Assembly: GCA_963835135.1 (NCBI GenBank)
Contig: CAWIEF010000003.1
Location: 62,001-126,000 of the forward strand
Origin: JAVVHH01 sp963835135
GTDB lineage: Bacteria > Pseudomonadota > Alphaproteobacteria > Acetobacterales > Acetobacteraceae
Reading direction: 5' to 3'
Length of the DNA stretch: 64,000 nucleotides
Below are positions 8,433 to 16,892 of the stretch, piece after piece. The notes under the pieces are model-generated. The model did not search any database, was not told the origin of the DNA, and was given only the letters and a program-made list of their open reading frames with translations. Each line of letters opens with the position of its first letter. The stretch's first letter is position 1. The position numbers and the translations under genes were made by a program.

Positions 8433-8498
8433 ATGGATGACGAGGCGAGACTGATCGAGGCCGTGAGGCGCGCCGGCCGTTGGGGCGGCGGCGCATGA
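8433..8498 (+). CDS. Possible 21-residue leader peptide coupled to the deacetylase
   Basis: A 21-codon ORF (MDDEARLIEAVRRAGRWGGGA) too short for routine gene calling. It has a good GGAG ribosome site seven bases before its ATG, and its stop overlaps the ATG of the polysaccharide deacetylase (ATGA). The deacetylase has a weaker site of its own, so the short ORF may serve translational coupling. It has no signal peptide or recognised motif and is acidic then basic. It could also be chance in GC-rich DNA; codon usage is too short to judge. Confidence 0.35.
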   Translation: MDDEARLIEAVRRAGRWGGGA

Positions 8499-9382
8499 GC
8501 GAGCCCATCAGCTTCCGCGACCGTGTCCCTTATTCCCCGATCCATGCCCGCCCCAAACTCGCACTGCCCAACGGCGCCCGGGTCGCGGTCTGGACGATCG
8601 TGAACGTGGAGAACTGGCAGCCGGACGTGCCGATGCCGCGGACCGTGCTGCCGCCGCCGATGGGCCAGCCTTTGCTCCCGGACCTGCCGAACTGGGCCTG
8701 GCACGAATACGGCATGCGCGTCGGCATTTGGCGGTTTTTCGACGTCCTCGCCAAGCGCGGCCTGAAAGCGACGTTTGCGCTGAACGGCACCGTCTGCGAG
8801 CTCTACCCCGAGATGTGTGCCGCCGCGCACGCGGCCGGCTGGGACTTCATGGGGCATGGCTGGGTGCAGAAGCCGATGCACCGGGTCGAGGATCAGCGCG
8901 CCGCCATCCGCGCTACAATGGACGCGATCGCCGCCGTCACCGGCAAGCCGCCCCGCGGCTGGGAGAGCCCGGGGCTCACCGAGACGCCGGAGACGGCCGA
9001 TCTGCTTGCCGAGGAAGGCATCGAATACGTCGCCGACTGGGTACTGGACGATCAGCCCGTGCCCATCCGCACGCGCAGCGGGCGCCTGACCTCGGTTCCC
9101 TACACCCTCGAACTGAACGACGTGGCGATCACGGCGGTGCAGCAGCAACCGTCCGACACGCTGCTCCACCGCGGCCGTGACCAGTTCGATCGGCTGTATC
9201 AGGAAGGCGCCGACATTCCGCGGGTGATGGCGATCTCCATCCACCCCTACCTCACCGGCGTGCCGCATCGGATCAAGTATCTCGAGGCGCTATACGACTA
9301 CATTCTGGGCCATGACGGCGTGGTGATGTGGACCGGCGCCGAGATCCTGGACTGGTATCTGCAGCAGGTCCCCGCGCGATAG
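8495..9382 (+). CDS. Polysaccharide deacetylase (NodB/PuuE-type) family protein
   Basis: 295 residues of the carbohydrate esterase 4 fold. Visible family parts are RVAVWTIVNVENW near residue 30, LKATFALNGTVCELYPEMCAAAHAAGWDFMGHGW (motifs around the metal/active site, residues 90-130), PPRGWESPGLTETPETADLL and AISIHPYLTGVPHRIKYLEALYDYI. There is no signal peptide, so it is cytoplasmic, like the allantoinase/PuuE and peptidoglycan-unrelated branch that hydrolyses small amides. The ATG at 8495 is chosen over a TTG 15 bases upstream because it overlaps the leader ORF stop and gives MSEPISFRDRV. Possible substrates are cyclic ureides or N-acyl compounds; this is inference from the branch. Confidence 0.8.
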   Translation: MSEPISFRDRVPYSPIHARPKLALPNGARVAVWTIVNVENWQPDVPMPRTVLPPPMGQPLLPDLPNWAWHEYGMRVGIWRFFDVLAKRGLKATFALNGTVCELYPEMCAAAHAAGWDFMGHGWVQKPMHRVEDQRAAIRATMDAIAAVTGKPPRGWESPGLTETPETADLLAEEGIEYVADWVLDDQPVPIRTRSGRLTSVPYTLELNDVAITAVQQQPSDTLLHRGRDQFDRLYQEGADIPRVMAISIHPYLTGVPHRIKYLEALYDYILGHDGVVMWTGAEILDWYLQQVPAR

Positions 9383-9480
9383 ACGGACCGCGGGACCACA
9401 TCGGGCAGCGTCCGCGTCGCACTTAGCCGCCTGGATGCATCCAACCGAGAACGATCTTGACCGGCGCTGCCCAAGTGCTG

Positions 9481-9494
9481 CTAAATCGTTTTAG
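9481..9494. promoter_or_regulatory. LacI-type operator upstream of the sugar operon
   Basis: CTAAATCGTTTTAG is a 14-base palindrome with central CG and one mismatched pair, the classical shape of LacI/GalR-family operators. It lies in the 215-base gap after the deacetylase and just ahead of the LacI-family gene that opens the sugar-uptake operon. No second copy was seen before the later genes of the operon, which have no room for promoters. It therefore probably controls the whole run from the regulator to the GH4 glycosidase, including autoregulation. Confidence 0.6.
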
Positions 9495-9597
9495 ATCATG
9501 AGCCGAGATTACGTCGGCGCTGGGGCGGGAGGATGCTGGACTGTCCAATGCCGAGGCTCCCCATGCCCAGGGCCGGATACGGGTCACCGGCCGGGAC

Positions 9598-10611
9598 GTG
9601 GCTGACCGCGCCGGCGTCTCCTTGGCGGCGGTATCCATCGTGTTGAATGGTGAGAGCCGCCGCTACGGGTTGTCGCAAGCAACGCAGGAACGCGTCCTGT
9701 CCGTTGCGGCAGAACTGGATTACGTGCCCAACCAAGCCGCGCGCTCGCTGCGGCGTCGGCGCACGAACGTCGTCACCTTGGTCACCTCCGAGTTGGGCAA
9801 TCCCTATCTCGCCGAGGTCGCAGCCGCGGCGCAGGACGCTGCCGCTCGCCGCAACTACGTGTTGGACGTTATTGGCGTGTCATCGGAGGTGGCAGGCGTC
9901 GACGCCCTGCGGCGCTTGCGCGCGGGCGGTATGTCCGACGGCCTGATGGTCCATGGTGGATCCGCCCTCGTCTGCGAGGAGGTGTCGCGCTTGCGTGACA
10001 GCGGGATCGGCTGCGTCCTGATCCAGGATGCCAGGCCCGAAACCGCCGTTCCGTGCATCCGTGTCGACATCGCCGGCGGCGCGATCCTGGCGATCCGGCA
10101 CCTGCTCTCGCTGGGGCACCGCCGTATCGCTCACATCACGGACGAACGACTGTCAGCCGGTCAGCCGAACGACCGGCTGGCCGGCTACCGTGCCGCGCTC
10201 GCGCAGGCGAACGTTCCGTTCGACCCGGCGCTGGTGATCGCCGGCGCGAACAGCTCAGCCGGCGGCGCGGCCGCGACACGAATTCTGCTGGCCCGGGCCG
10301 GGCCGCCGCCGACGGCCTTGTTCGCGTTCAACGACCAGATGGCGGTCGGCGCGCTGCATACGCTGCATATGCTCGGCTTCGTAGTTCCGCGAGACATGTC
10401 GGTGGTTGGCTTCGACGGCATCGCGCTGGGCGAGGTGACCATTCCCACCCTGACCACCGTCGACCATCCCCGGCACGACCTGGGCTGGCTCGCGGCCAAC
10501 GCCTTGCTGGACATGCTGGAGGGCAGGGCGCCCTCGGACCCAATCACCACCTTGCCGGCACGGCTGGTCATCCGCCGATCCTGCGGAGAACCACGCAGCC
10601 CTGATCAGTAG
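9598..10611 (+). CDS. LacI-family transcriptional regulator
   Basis: 337 residues from the GTG at 9598. The helix-turn-helix AGVSLAAVSIVLNG is followed by the hinge helix YVPNQAARSLRRRRTNVV and a sugar-binding periplasmic-protein-like core (GHRRIAHI, FAFNDQMAVGAL, VPRDMSVVGFDGIALGE). The start is uncertain. The same frame continues upstream as RIRVTGRDV, which belongs to the first DNA-binding helix, so the GTG start would remove part of it. There is no ATG or TTG in frame. A CTG at 9541, eight bases after a GGGAGG site, would restore a complete domain. It heads the sugar ABC/GH4 operon and probably releases the upstream operator when its sugar binds. Confidence 0.88.
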   Translation: MADRAGVSLAAVSIVLNGESRRYGLSQATQERVLSVAAELDYVPNQAARSLRRRRTNVVTLVTSELGNPYLAEVAAAAQDAAARRNYVLDVIGVSSEVAGVDALRRLRAGGMSDGLMVHGGSALVCEEVSRLRDSGIGCVLIQDARPETAVPCIRVDIAGGAILAIRHLLSLGHRRIAHITDERLSAGQPNDRLAGYRAALAQANVPFDPALVIAGANSSAGGAAATRILLARAGPPPTALFAFNDQMAVGALHTLHMLGFVVPRDMSVVGFDGIALGEVTIPTLTTVDHPRHDLGWLAANALLDMLEGRAPSDPITTLPARLVIRRSCGEPRSPDQ

Positions 10612-10644
10612 CCCCGGATCAACCGGGCATGGAGGAACGACGAC

Positions 10645-11934
10645 ATGGCACTTTCTTGGACCCCTGGTCGGCGCTCCCTGGTGCGGGCTGGTCTCGCGGG
10701 CGGCGCACTGATGGCCGGCCCGCTTTGGCGGCCCGCCCGGGCCGACTCTTCGGCGGCGCTGACGCTCGCGGTCTGGGGCGCCCAAGCTGAGCAGGACGCG
10801 TTCAACGCCGTCATCCAACGCTTCATGGCGCGCACTCCCGGCGTTTCGATCCGCCTCGACGTCAGCGGCTCCGCCGCGCAGCATTACCAGCAGGTGGACA
10901 CCAAACTCGCTGGACGGCAGGGGCCCGACCTCTTTCGCGTGCAATACCAGCAGATCGGGCGCTACGCCGCTGCGCGCGCCGCGATCGACCTCGGCAAGTA
11001 TCTCGACGCCGGCGATGCGGAAGCGTTCCAGCCCGCGTTCTGGCAGGCGGTGACCTACAAGAGCCGGGTCGTCGCACTGCCGCATCACACCGACACCTTC
11101 GCGCTTTATGTCAACGAGAGGTTGGCGGAAAAGGCCGGGCTCACGGTGCCCAAGCGGCTGGAGGATAGCTGGTCCTGGGCCGAGTTCATCCGCGCGGCGC
11201 GTGCGCTCAAGACGGCCGGCGCTGCCTATGGCTTCGCGATGAGCTGGCAGAACTCCGTCGCGTACCGCTGGCTGCCGTTGCTGTATCAGCATGGCGGCCA
11301 GATGTTGAGCGACGACCTTTCCCGCTCGGTCGTGTCGGAGCCAAAGGGAATCGAGACGATCGCCTGGTGCCAATCGTGGTTCACCGAGGGGCTGGTCCCG
11401 CCATCGACCTCCATCAAGAGCAACGAGCAGCCGCAAAACCTGTTTGCCAACGGCACGATCGGCATGCTGATGGGCGGCGACTGGCAGATCCCGTTCCTGT
11501 CGAAAGCGATGGCCGACCCCTGGACGGTGACCTACATGCCGCGCGATGCGGCGATGGCGTCTGATCTGGGCGGCAATGCCATCGCCATCAGCCGGGATTG
11601 CAAGGCGCCCGAGGTGGCGGCCGCGTTCCTCAAATTCATGGTCGACCCGGCGAACATGGAAGACTTCATCGTCGGCGCGCAGTTCCTCCCAGTGCGCCGC
11701 GACCTCGCGGCCAAGCCGATCCCGTACCGGTTGCGGCCCGACGCGATGGAGGTCTTCGTCAAGCAGGCCTCGACCATCCCGCCCCACATGGTGGCCACCG
11801 AGACGCTGCCCGCCTTTGCCAAGATCAATGCCAAGCTTGCCGACGAGCTCGACTTGGCATTCACCTCCGGTCAGGACGCGGCGACCACGGCGCGCAACAT
11901 CGATGCGGCCGTCCAGCCGATCCTGTCGACGTAG
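10645..11934 (+). CDS. Sugar ABC transporter substrate-binding protein (Tat-type signal)
   Basis: 429 residues of the extracellular solute-binding family 1. The N-terminus has a twin-arginine type signal, GRRSLVRAGLAGGAL, with probable cleavage after ARA at about residue 33. The mature part starts LTLAVWGAQAEQDAFN and contains LPHHTDTFALYVNERLAEKAGL and the typical FANGTIGMLMGGDWQIP. It is followed three bases later by the first permease. The partner GH4 enzyme suggests an alpha-linked galactoside or glucoside as ligand. The Tat signal implies export of a folded protein to the periplasm. Confidence 0.92.
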   Translation: MALSWTPGRRSLVRAGLAGGALMAGPLWRPARADSSAALTLAVWGAQAEQDAFNAVIQRFMARTPGVSIRLDVSGSAAQHYQQVDTKLAGRQGPDLFRVQYQQIGRYAAARAAIDLGKYLDAGDAEAFQPAFWQAVTYKSRVVALPHHTDTFALYVNERLAEKAGLTVPKRLEDSWSWAEFIRAARALKTAGAAYGFAMSWQNSVAYRWLPLLYQHGGQMLSDDLSRSVVSEPKGIETIAWCQSWFTEGLVPPSTSIKSNEQPQNLFANGTIGMLMGGDWQIPFLSKAMADPWTVTYMPRDAAMASDLGGNAIAISRDCKAPEVAAAFLKFMVDPANMEDFIVGAQFLPVRRDLAAKPIPYRLRPDAMEVFVKQASTIPPHMVATETLPAFAKINAKLADELDLAFTSGQDAATTARNIDAAVQPILST

Positions 11935-11937
11935 ACG

Positions 11938-12867
11938 GTGAGCGCGTCCACTCAACTCTCGAGCGCGGCCCGGCCCGCAAAACCGAAACGGCGGCCCGCC
12001 TTGGGCCGTCGACAGCTCGTGCCCTACCTCTTCATCGCGCCCAACATCGTTCTGTTCACGGCATTCTCGTTCGTTCCGCTTCTGTATGCCGTGTACATCA
12101 GCTTCTACGACTGGAGCCTGATCGGCGACTCCGAGTGGGTCGGCTGGGCCAACTACCGGCGGATGATGATCGATCCGCTGTTTTGGCAGGCCTTGGCGCA
12201 CACGGTCGTCTACGCGGCGGTCACCGTCGTGGCGAGTCTCGTGCTCGGGCTGGCGCTGGCGGTGGCGCTGAACCGTCGGCTACCGGGGCGGACAGCGCTG
12301 CGGAGCGTCTACTTCATGCCGGTGGTGATCTCCGCTGTCGCGACCGGGACGATGGCGGCGTGGTTGTTCAACGACAATTTCGGTGTGATCAACGGGGTCC
12401 TGGTCCGGCTCGGACTGGGGCGGGTAAACTGGCTGTCCTCGCCGAACTGGGCGATGCCGTCGCTGGCGATTGCCACCATCTGGGTCCGGCTCGGCTTCAA
12501 CATGGTGGTCTACCTGGCCGCGCTGCAATCGATCCCGTCCACCTATTACGATGCGGCGCAGATCGACGGCGCCGGGCCATGGGCCCGTTTCCGTGCGATC
12601 ACCCTGCCGCTGCTGATGCCAGCGACGTTCCTGCTGCTGATCCTGGACATCATCTACTCGTTCCAGGTGTTCGACCTGATCTACGTCATGACGGGCGGCG
12701 GCCCCGGCTTCTCGACCACCACGACGGTGCAATACATCTACCAGTCCGCGTTCGTGACGAACGAGATGGGGTACGCGAGTGCGACCGGAGTGGTCCTCTA
12801 CATTCTCATCCTCGGGTTCACGACGCTTCAGTGGCGCGCGAGCCGGCAGTCGGACAACGTCTTGTGA
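11938..12867 (+). CDS. Sugar ABC transporter permease (MalF-type)
   Basis: 309-residue inner-membrane permease starting at GTG 11938. After a basic N-terminal tail of about 30 residues there are six predicted membrane segments, beginning with LVPYLFIAPNIVLFTAF. The EAA loop that contacts the ATPase is YYDAAQIDGAGPWARFRAITLPLL near residue 200. The stop overlaps the start of the second permease gene (GTGA). The two permeases and the binding protein form an importer, but no ATPase gene is in the operon. Confidence 0.93.
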   Translation: MSASTQLSSAARPAKPKRRPALGRRQLVPYLFIAPNIVLFTAFSFVPLLYAVYISFYDWSLIGDSEWVGWANYRRMMIDPLFWQALAHTVVYAAVTVVASLVLGLALAVALNRRLPGRTALRSVYFMPVVISAVATGTMAAWLFNDNFGVINGVLVRLGLGRVNWLSSPNWAMPSLAIATIWVRLGFNMVVYLAALQSIPSTYYDAAQIDGAGPWARFRAITLPLLMPATFLLLILDIIYSFQVFDLIYVMTGGGPGFSTTTTVQYIYQSAFVTNEMGYASATGVVLYILILGFTTLQWRASRQSDNVL

Positions 12868-13697
12868 GCGCGACGATGTTCCGTCGTCCGGCGAGCGGCG
12901 CCGCGATCTGGGTCGCGCTCGCGCTCGGCGGCCTGATCATGGTGTTCCCGGTCTATTGGATGCTGGTGACCGCGCTGCGCCCGCGCGCCGAGATCTTCGC
13001 CGCGGTGCCCGCCTTGCTGCCGTCGGCCGTGACTTGGTCGAGCTTCGCCGCGATCTGGCATCGGATGCCGGTGCTGACCTGGGTGGCCAACTCGCTGCTC
13101 ATCGCCGTCGCGGGTGTGGCGCTGACGGTGTCGATCAACCTGCTCTGCGGCTACACGTTCGCCAAGTTCCGCTTCCGCGGGCAGGGTGTCCTGTTCTTCG
13201 CCATCCTCGGTGCGATCATCGTGCCGATCCAGGTGATCCTGGTGCCGGAATTCCTGATCGTCTCCTCTCTCGGGCTGCTCAACTCGCCCTGGGGCGTCAT
13301 CCTGCCGCGCGCAGCGGAGGCGTTCGGCATCTTCATGGTGCGCCAGTTCATGGTCAGCATCCCCGACGAGCTGATCGAGGCTGCGCGGCTCGACGGCGCC
13401 GGGGAGTTCCGCATCTTCTGGAGCGTCGTGCTGCCGCTCTCCAAGCCGATCATCGCCGTCCTGGTGATCTTCACCTTCATGTGGCGCTGGAACGATTTCG
13501 CCTGGCCGTTGGTCGTGCTGACCGACCGCGACCAATACACCTTGCCGCTCGGCCTCAACATGTTGCGCGGCGAGACCAACCCGGAATGGGGTCAGATCAT
13601 GGCCATGGCGTTGATCGCGCTCGGGCCGATGCTCGCCATCTTCCTCGCCTTCCAGCGATACCTCGTCCAAGGCATCGCCAGCACTGGCCTCAAATAG
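12864..13697 (+). CDS. Sugar ABC transporter permease (MalG-type)
   Basis: 277 residues from the GTG at 12864, which overlaps the previous stop; the ATG at 12876 is an alternative. It is an inner-membrane permease with GGLIMVFPVYWMLVTALRP as first segment and the EAA loop ELIEAARLDGAGEFRIFWSVVLPLSKP near residue 170. The final SGLK-like tail (IASTGLK) is typical of MalG-type proteins. It pairs with the upstream MalF-type permease. The GH4 gene follows after ten bases, so uptake and hydrolysis are co-expressed. Confidence 0.93.
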   Translation: MSATMFRRPASGAAIWVALALGGLIMVFPVYWMLVTALRPRAEIFAAVPALLPSAVTWSSFAAIWHRMPVLTWVANSLLIAVAGVALTVSINLLCGYTFAKFRFRGQGVLFFAILGAIIVPIQVILVPEFLIVSSLGLLNSPWGVILPRAAEAFGIFMVRQFMVSIPDELIEAARLDGAGEFRIFWSVVLPLSKPIIAVLVIFTFMWRWNDFAWPLVVLTDRDQYTLPLGLNMLRGETNPEWGQIMAMALIALGPMLAIFLAFQRYLVQGIASTGLK

Positions 13698-13707
13698 GAG
13701 TTTCTCC

Positions 13708-15021
13708 ATGACCAAGATCGCCATGATCGGCGCCGGCAGCGTCATCTTCGTCAAGGCGCTGCTGATCGACATCCTGCAGATCCCGGCGCTTCGCGACTGC
13801 ACGATCGCCTTGCACGATATCGACGCGGAACGACTGGAAACCGGTGGCATGATGGCCCGCTGGACAGCAGCGCAATACGACGCTCCAGCCCGCGTCGAGG
13901 AGCATGCCGACCGCCGCGCTTGCGTCGCCGGTGCGGATTTCGTCATCAACATGGTGCAGATCGGCATGCACGACGCAACGCTGATCGATTTCGACATCCC
14001 GCGCCGCTACGGGCTGAAGCAGACCATAGCCGACACGGTCGGGATCGGCGGCATCTTCCGCGGACTGCGCACCATCCCGTTCATGGTCGAGTTGGCCCGC
14101 GACATGGCCGAACTCTGCCCGGACGCGCTCCTGCTCAATTACACCAACCCGATGAGCATCCTGACCTGGGCCGTATATCGGGCGTTCCCGGCGCAGAAAG
14201 TCGTCGGGCTCTGCCACAACGTGCAATACACCGCCCGCGATCTCGCGGAATACTTGAACGTCGACGTCGCGCGATTGTCGTATCACTGCGGCGGGATCAA
14301 CCACATGACGTGGTTCCTCAAGCTGATGATCGACGGTCGGGACGCCTATCCGCAACTGACCGCGGCGGCCGATGACCCGGCGATCTTCGCCAAGGACAAG
14401 GTCCGCTTCGAACTGCTGCGCCAACTCGGACGCTTCGTGAGCGAGTCGAGTGAGCACTCCGCCGAATACACGCCCTACTTCCTTCGCCGGGACGACCAGA
14501 TTGCCGCCTACGACGTCCCGGTCGACGAATACATCAGACGCTCCGTCCGCAACCTCAACACCTACGCCGAGACCCGGCGGAAGCTCTTGGCCGGCGAGTC
14601 TTTTCCGCTCCACCGCAGCGTCGAATACGGCGCCAACATCATCCAGGGCATCGTCACCGGCGAGCTGCAGCTCATCTACGGCAATGTCGAAAACACCGGG
14701 TTGATCGACAACCTGCCGCCCTCGTGCTGCGTGGAGGTCCCGATCGTCGTGGACCACAACGGCTTGCGCCCGGTGGCTATCGGCACGCTTCCGCCGGAAC
14801 TGGCCGGTCATTGCGCTCCGCACACCTATGTGCAGGAGCTGACGGTCCAAGCCGCTCTCGAGGGGGACCGCGATCTCGTCTACCGCGCCGCCGTCCTAGA
14901 CCGGCACACGGCGAGCGTCCTGTCGCTGCGCGAGATCCGCGCGATGGTCGACGACCTGATCGCCGCGCATGGGTCCGCGATGCCGCACGGCATCCGCACC
15001 CGGCTCCAACAGGCGGCATAG
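13708..15021 (+). CDS. Glycoside hydrolase family 4 (alpha-galactosidase/glucosidase)
   Basis: 437 residues. GH4 enzymes use NAD and a divalent metal and act through oxidation at C3 followed by elimination. Seen here are the NAD motif KIAMIGAGSVIF at the N-terminus, LLNYTNPM near residue 148, GLCHNVQ near residue 170 with the metal-binding Cys, and CGGINHMTWF near residue 195 with the metal-binding His. The overall sequence fits the MelA/AglA type that accepts unphosphorylated alpha-galactosides or glucosides, consistent with an ABC importer rather than a PTS in the same operon. It is the last gene of the LacI operon and ends convergently with the next minus-strand gene. Confidence 0.91.
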   Translation: MTKIAMIGAGSVIFVKALLIDILQIPALRDCTIALHDIDAERLETGGMMARWTAAQYDAPARVEEHADRRACVAGADFVINMVQIGMHDATLIDFDIPRRYGLKQTIADTVGIGGIFRGLRTIPFMVELARDMAELCPDALLLNYTNPMSILTWAVYRAFPAQKVVGLCHNVQYTARDLAEYLNVDVARLSYHCGGINHMTWFLKLMIDGRDAYPQLTAAADDPAIFAKDKVRFELLRQLGRFVSESSEHSAEYTPYFLRRDDQIAAYDVPVDEYIRRSVRNLNTYAETRRKLLAGESFPLHRSVEYGANIIQGIVTGELQLIYGNVENTGLIDNLPPSCCVEVPIVVDHNGLRPVAIGTLPPELAGHCAPHTYVQELTVQAALEGDRDLVYRAAVLDRHTASVLSLREIRAMVDDLIAAHGSAMPHGIRTRLQQAA

Positions 15022-15057
15022 CGACATGCCGGACATCGAGCGTGTTGCGACGACCTG

Positions 15058-16047
15058 TTAGATTTTGTGTCGCTCGAGCGAGGCTGGATGGAACAGCGCC
15101 TCGGGCGACAGCAGGCGCGACGACAGCCCCTCTGCGTGGTGGCGTCGGAGGAAGCGCTCGATCACATGCCGGTTCGCCTCGAGACCGTAGGACCAGAAGT
15201 CCTGGCCCATCAGGTCCCGGGCTGCCCGCAGCTGCTCCTCCACGAAAGGCAGCGTCACCTTGGTCGCGGCGGTGTTGCCCAGCGCCGACACCGCCTCGGC
15301 CTTGGCCTGCTCGAACGCCTTCGTGACGGCATAGGGCAGGAACGGATGCTGCTCGGCCAGCGACCGGCGGATGCCCAGCGTGTGCATGATCGGGAACAGG
15401 CCGGTGCGCCGGTACCAGGCCGTGCCCTCGAGCTGGGGGTCGGCAAACAGGTAGCCGACGTTCGGCGCGCCGCGCTCGAAGCACGACGGCGCCCGCGGGC
15501 CGATGACCGCGTCGAGCTCGCCCGCTTCGAGGAGGCCGGAGATCGTCGCCCCCTCTGGGACGGTCTCCAGCCGCACGTCGGGCGGTAGGGTGAGGCTGAT
15601 CTTCTCGATCCGTCCCGGCGTCTCGTAGCCGCCCCGGACCCAGGTGACGTCGGACGGACGGACACCGTAATCTTCTTCGAGGAACATCCGCACCCAGACG
15701 TTCGCCGTCAGCTGATACTCGGGCACGCCCACCCGCTTGCCTTTCAGGTCCTCGGGCTTCCGGATCCGGTCGGTCCGCACGTAGACCGACGTATGCCGGA
15801 ACGCCCGCGACGGGAACACCGGCACGGCGATGTAGGGCGACGAGCCGTCCGAAGTCTTCACCGAGTAGCTGCTCATCGACAGCTCGCAGATGTCGAAGTC
15901 GGCGTGGCGGAACGCCCGGAAGAAGATCTCCTCCGGGTCCAGCAACATGAACTGCGGATCGACGCCGTCGATCGCGACGGAGCCATCCACGAGCGGCCGG
16001 ATACGGTCGTAGTTGCCGATCGCGACCGATAGCTTCAGCTTGGCCAT
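15058..16047 (-). CDS. 4,5-dihydroxyphthalate decarboxylase-like / substrate-binding-fold protein
   Basis: 329 residues with no signal peptide. The start MAKLKLSVAIGNYDRIRPLVDGSV and the downstream LLDPEEIFFRAFRHADFDICELSMSSY match the family annotated both as 4,5-dihydroxyphthalate decarboxylase and as ABC substrate-binding protein. Later KPEDLKGKRVGVPEYQLTANVWVR is the NMT1-like core. Absence of a leader argues for a cytoplasmic enzyme rather than a transport protein. It is the last gene of the minus-strand ABC transporter operon, 104 bases after the second permease. An enzyme removing a carboxylate from an aromatic ring would fit the aromatic-type enzymes on the other side of the GntR regulator. 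Confidence 0.78.
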   Translation of the reverse strand: MAKLKLSVAIGNYDRIRPLVDGSVAIDGVDPQFMLLDPEEIFFRAFRHADFDICELSMSSYSVKTSDGSSPYIAVPVFPSRAFRHTSVYVRTDRIRKPEDLKGKRVGVPEYQLTANVWVRMFLEEDYGVRPSDVTWVRGGYETPGRIEKISLTLPPDVRLETVPEGATISGLLEAGELDAVIGPRAPSCFERGAPNVGYLFADPQLEGTAWYRRTGLFPIMHTLGIRRSLAEQHPFLPYAVTKAFEQAKAEAVSALGNTAATKVTLPFVEEQLRAARDLMGQDFWSYGLEANRHVIERFLRRHHAEGLSSRLLSPEALFHPASLERHKI

Positions 16048-16151
16048 GGTGTTCCTCGTGTCAGCACGCTTCGTGACTCCGTGTTGCGCGCCCGCGATGT
16101 CGTCTAACGACGTCACACCCTGGGCTGCCGCCGACACGGTCCAGGAGGGAG

Positions 16152-16892
16152 CTAGCCCGCATACCAAGGGGCGAACCGACGCCGCGTGCGCGTCATCAGC
16201 ACGCGGACGCCGACCGCGAAGACGGAGAGCGCCAGCACGTAGACGAACGACGCGTCCTCGTTCAACTCCGCCGATTTCTCGAACACGGACATGCCCATAC
16301 CGGGGATGCTCGCCAACACTTCGACCGCGATCGCGTTCGTGATTCCGCGCGCGAAGCCGAGCTCGATGCCCGTGACGATATGCGGCATCGCCGAGGGCAG
16401 CGCGATGCCGAGCCAGAGATGCCGTAGCCGGGCGCCGAACATGCGCCCGACCTCGAGGTACTCCTTCGGCACCGCCCTCGTGCCGTCGGCCACCGTCACT
16501 GCGACGGGAAGGAAGGCGGAGATCGCGACCACGATCAACCGGGCCGCAGGCTGATAGCCGACCAGCAGGATAATCAGGGGCACCAACGCGATCAGCGGCA
16601 GCGAGTAGAGCGCCCGGATGTAGAGTGACAGGAACCAGCCGAGCGCGCGCACCCGCCCCATCGCCAGCCCGGTCAGCAGGCCAAGCGCGGAGCCGATCGC
16701 CACGCCCTCGATGATCGAGCTCACGGTGAGCAGCATCGCGTGCCAGAACTCGATATCGATCAACGTCGATGGGATCGCGGCGATAATGCCGCTCGGGCGC
16801 GCGACGAAGTCGGGCAGCGCTGCGGCCACATAGACTTGCCATGCGAGCAGGAAAAGCAGCCCGGCGACGATCGGGGCGACGCGACGCCTCAC
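16152..16892 (-). CDS. ABC transporter permease (SsuC/TauC-type), second copy
   Basis: 246 residues from a GTG at 16892 that overlaps the stop of the preceding permease (GTGA). Membrane segments begin with VAPIVAGLLFLLAWQVYVAAALP, and the ATPase-contact loop is VPKEYLEVGRMFGARLRHLWLGIALPSAMPHI. It belongs to the nitrate/sulfonate/taurine-type permeases. Having two different permease genes in one operon indicates a heterodimeric channel with the upstream gene product. The C-terminus ends in basic residues facing the cytoplasm. Confidence 0.92.
   Translation of the reverse strand: MRRRVAPIVAGLLFLLAWQVYVAAALPDFVARPSGIIAAIPSTLIDIEFWHAMLLTVSSIIEGVAIGSALGLLTGLAMGRVRALGWFLSLYIRALYSLPLIALVPLIILLVGYQPAARLIVVAISAFLPVAVTVADGTRAVPKEYLEVGRMFGARLRHLWLGIALPSAMPHIVTGIELGFARGITNAIAVEVLASIPGMGMSVFEKSAELNEDASFVYVLALSVFAVGVRVLMTRTRRRFAPWYAG

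Noticed and set aside
10255..12201. A 648-codon open frame on the minus strand opposite the LacI, SBP and permease genes
   Set aside because: It is antisense to three well-identified genes, is rich in Arg, Gly, Asp and His without any domain, and arises from GC-rich third positions of the real strand.
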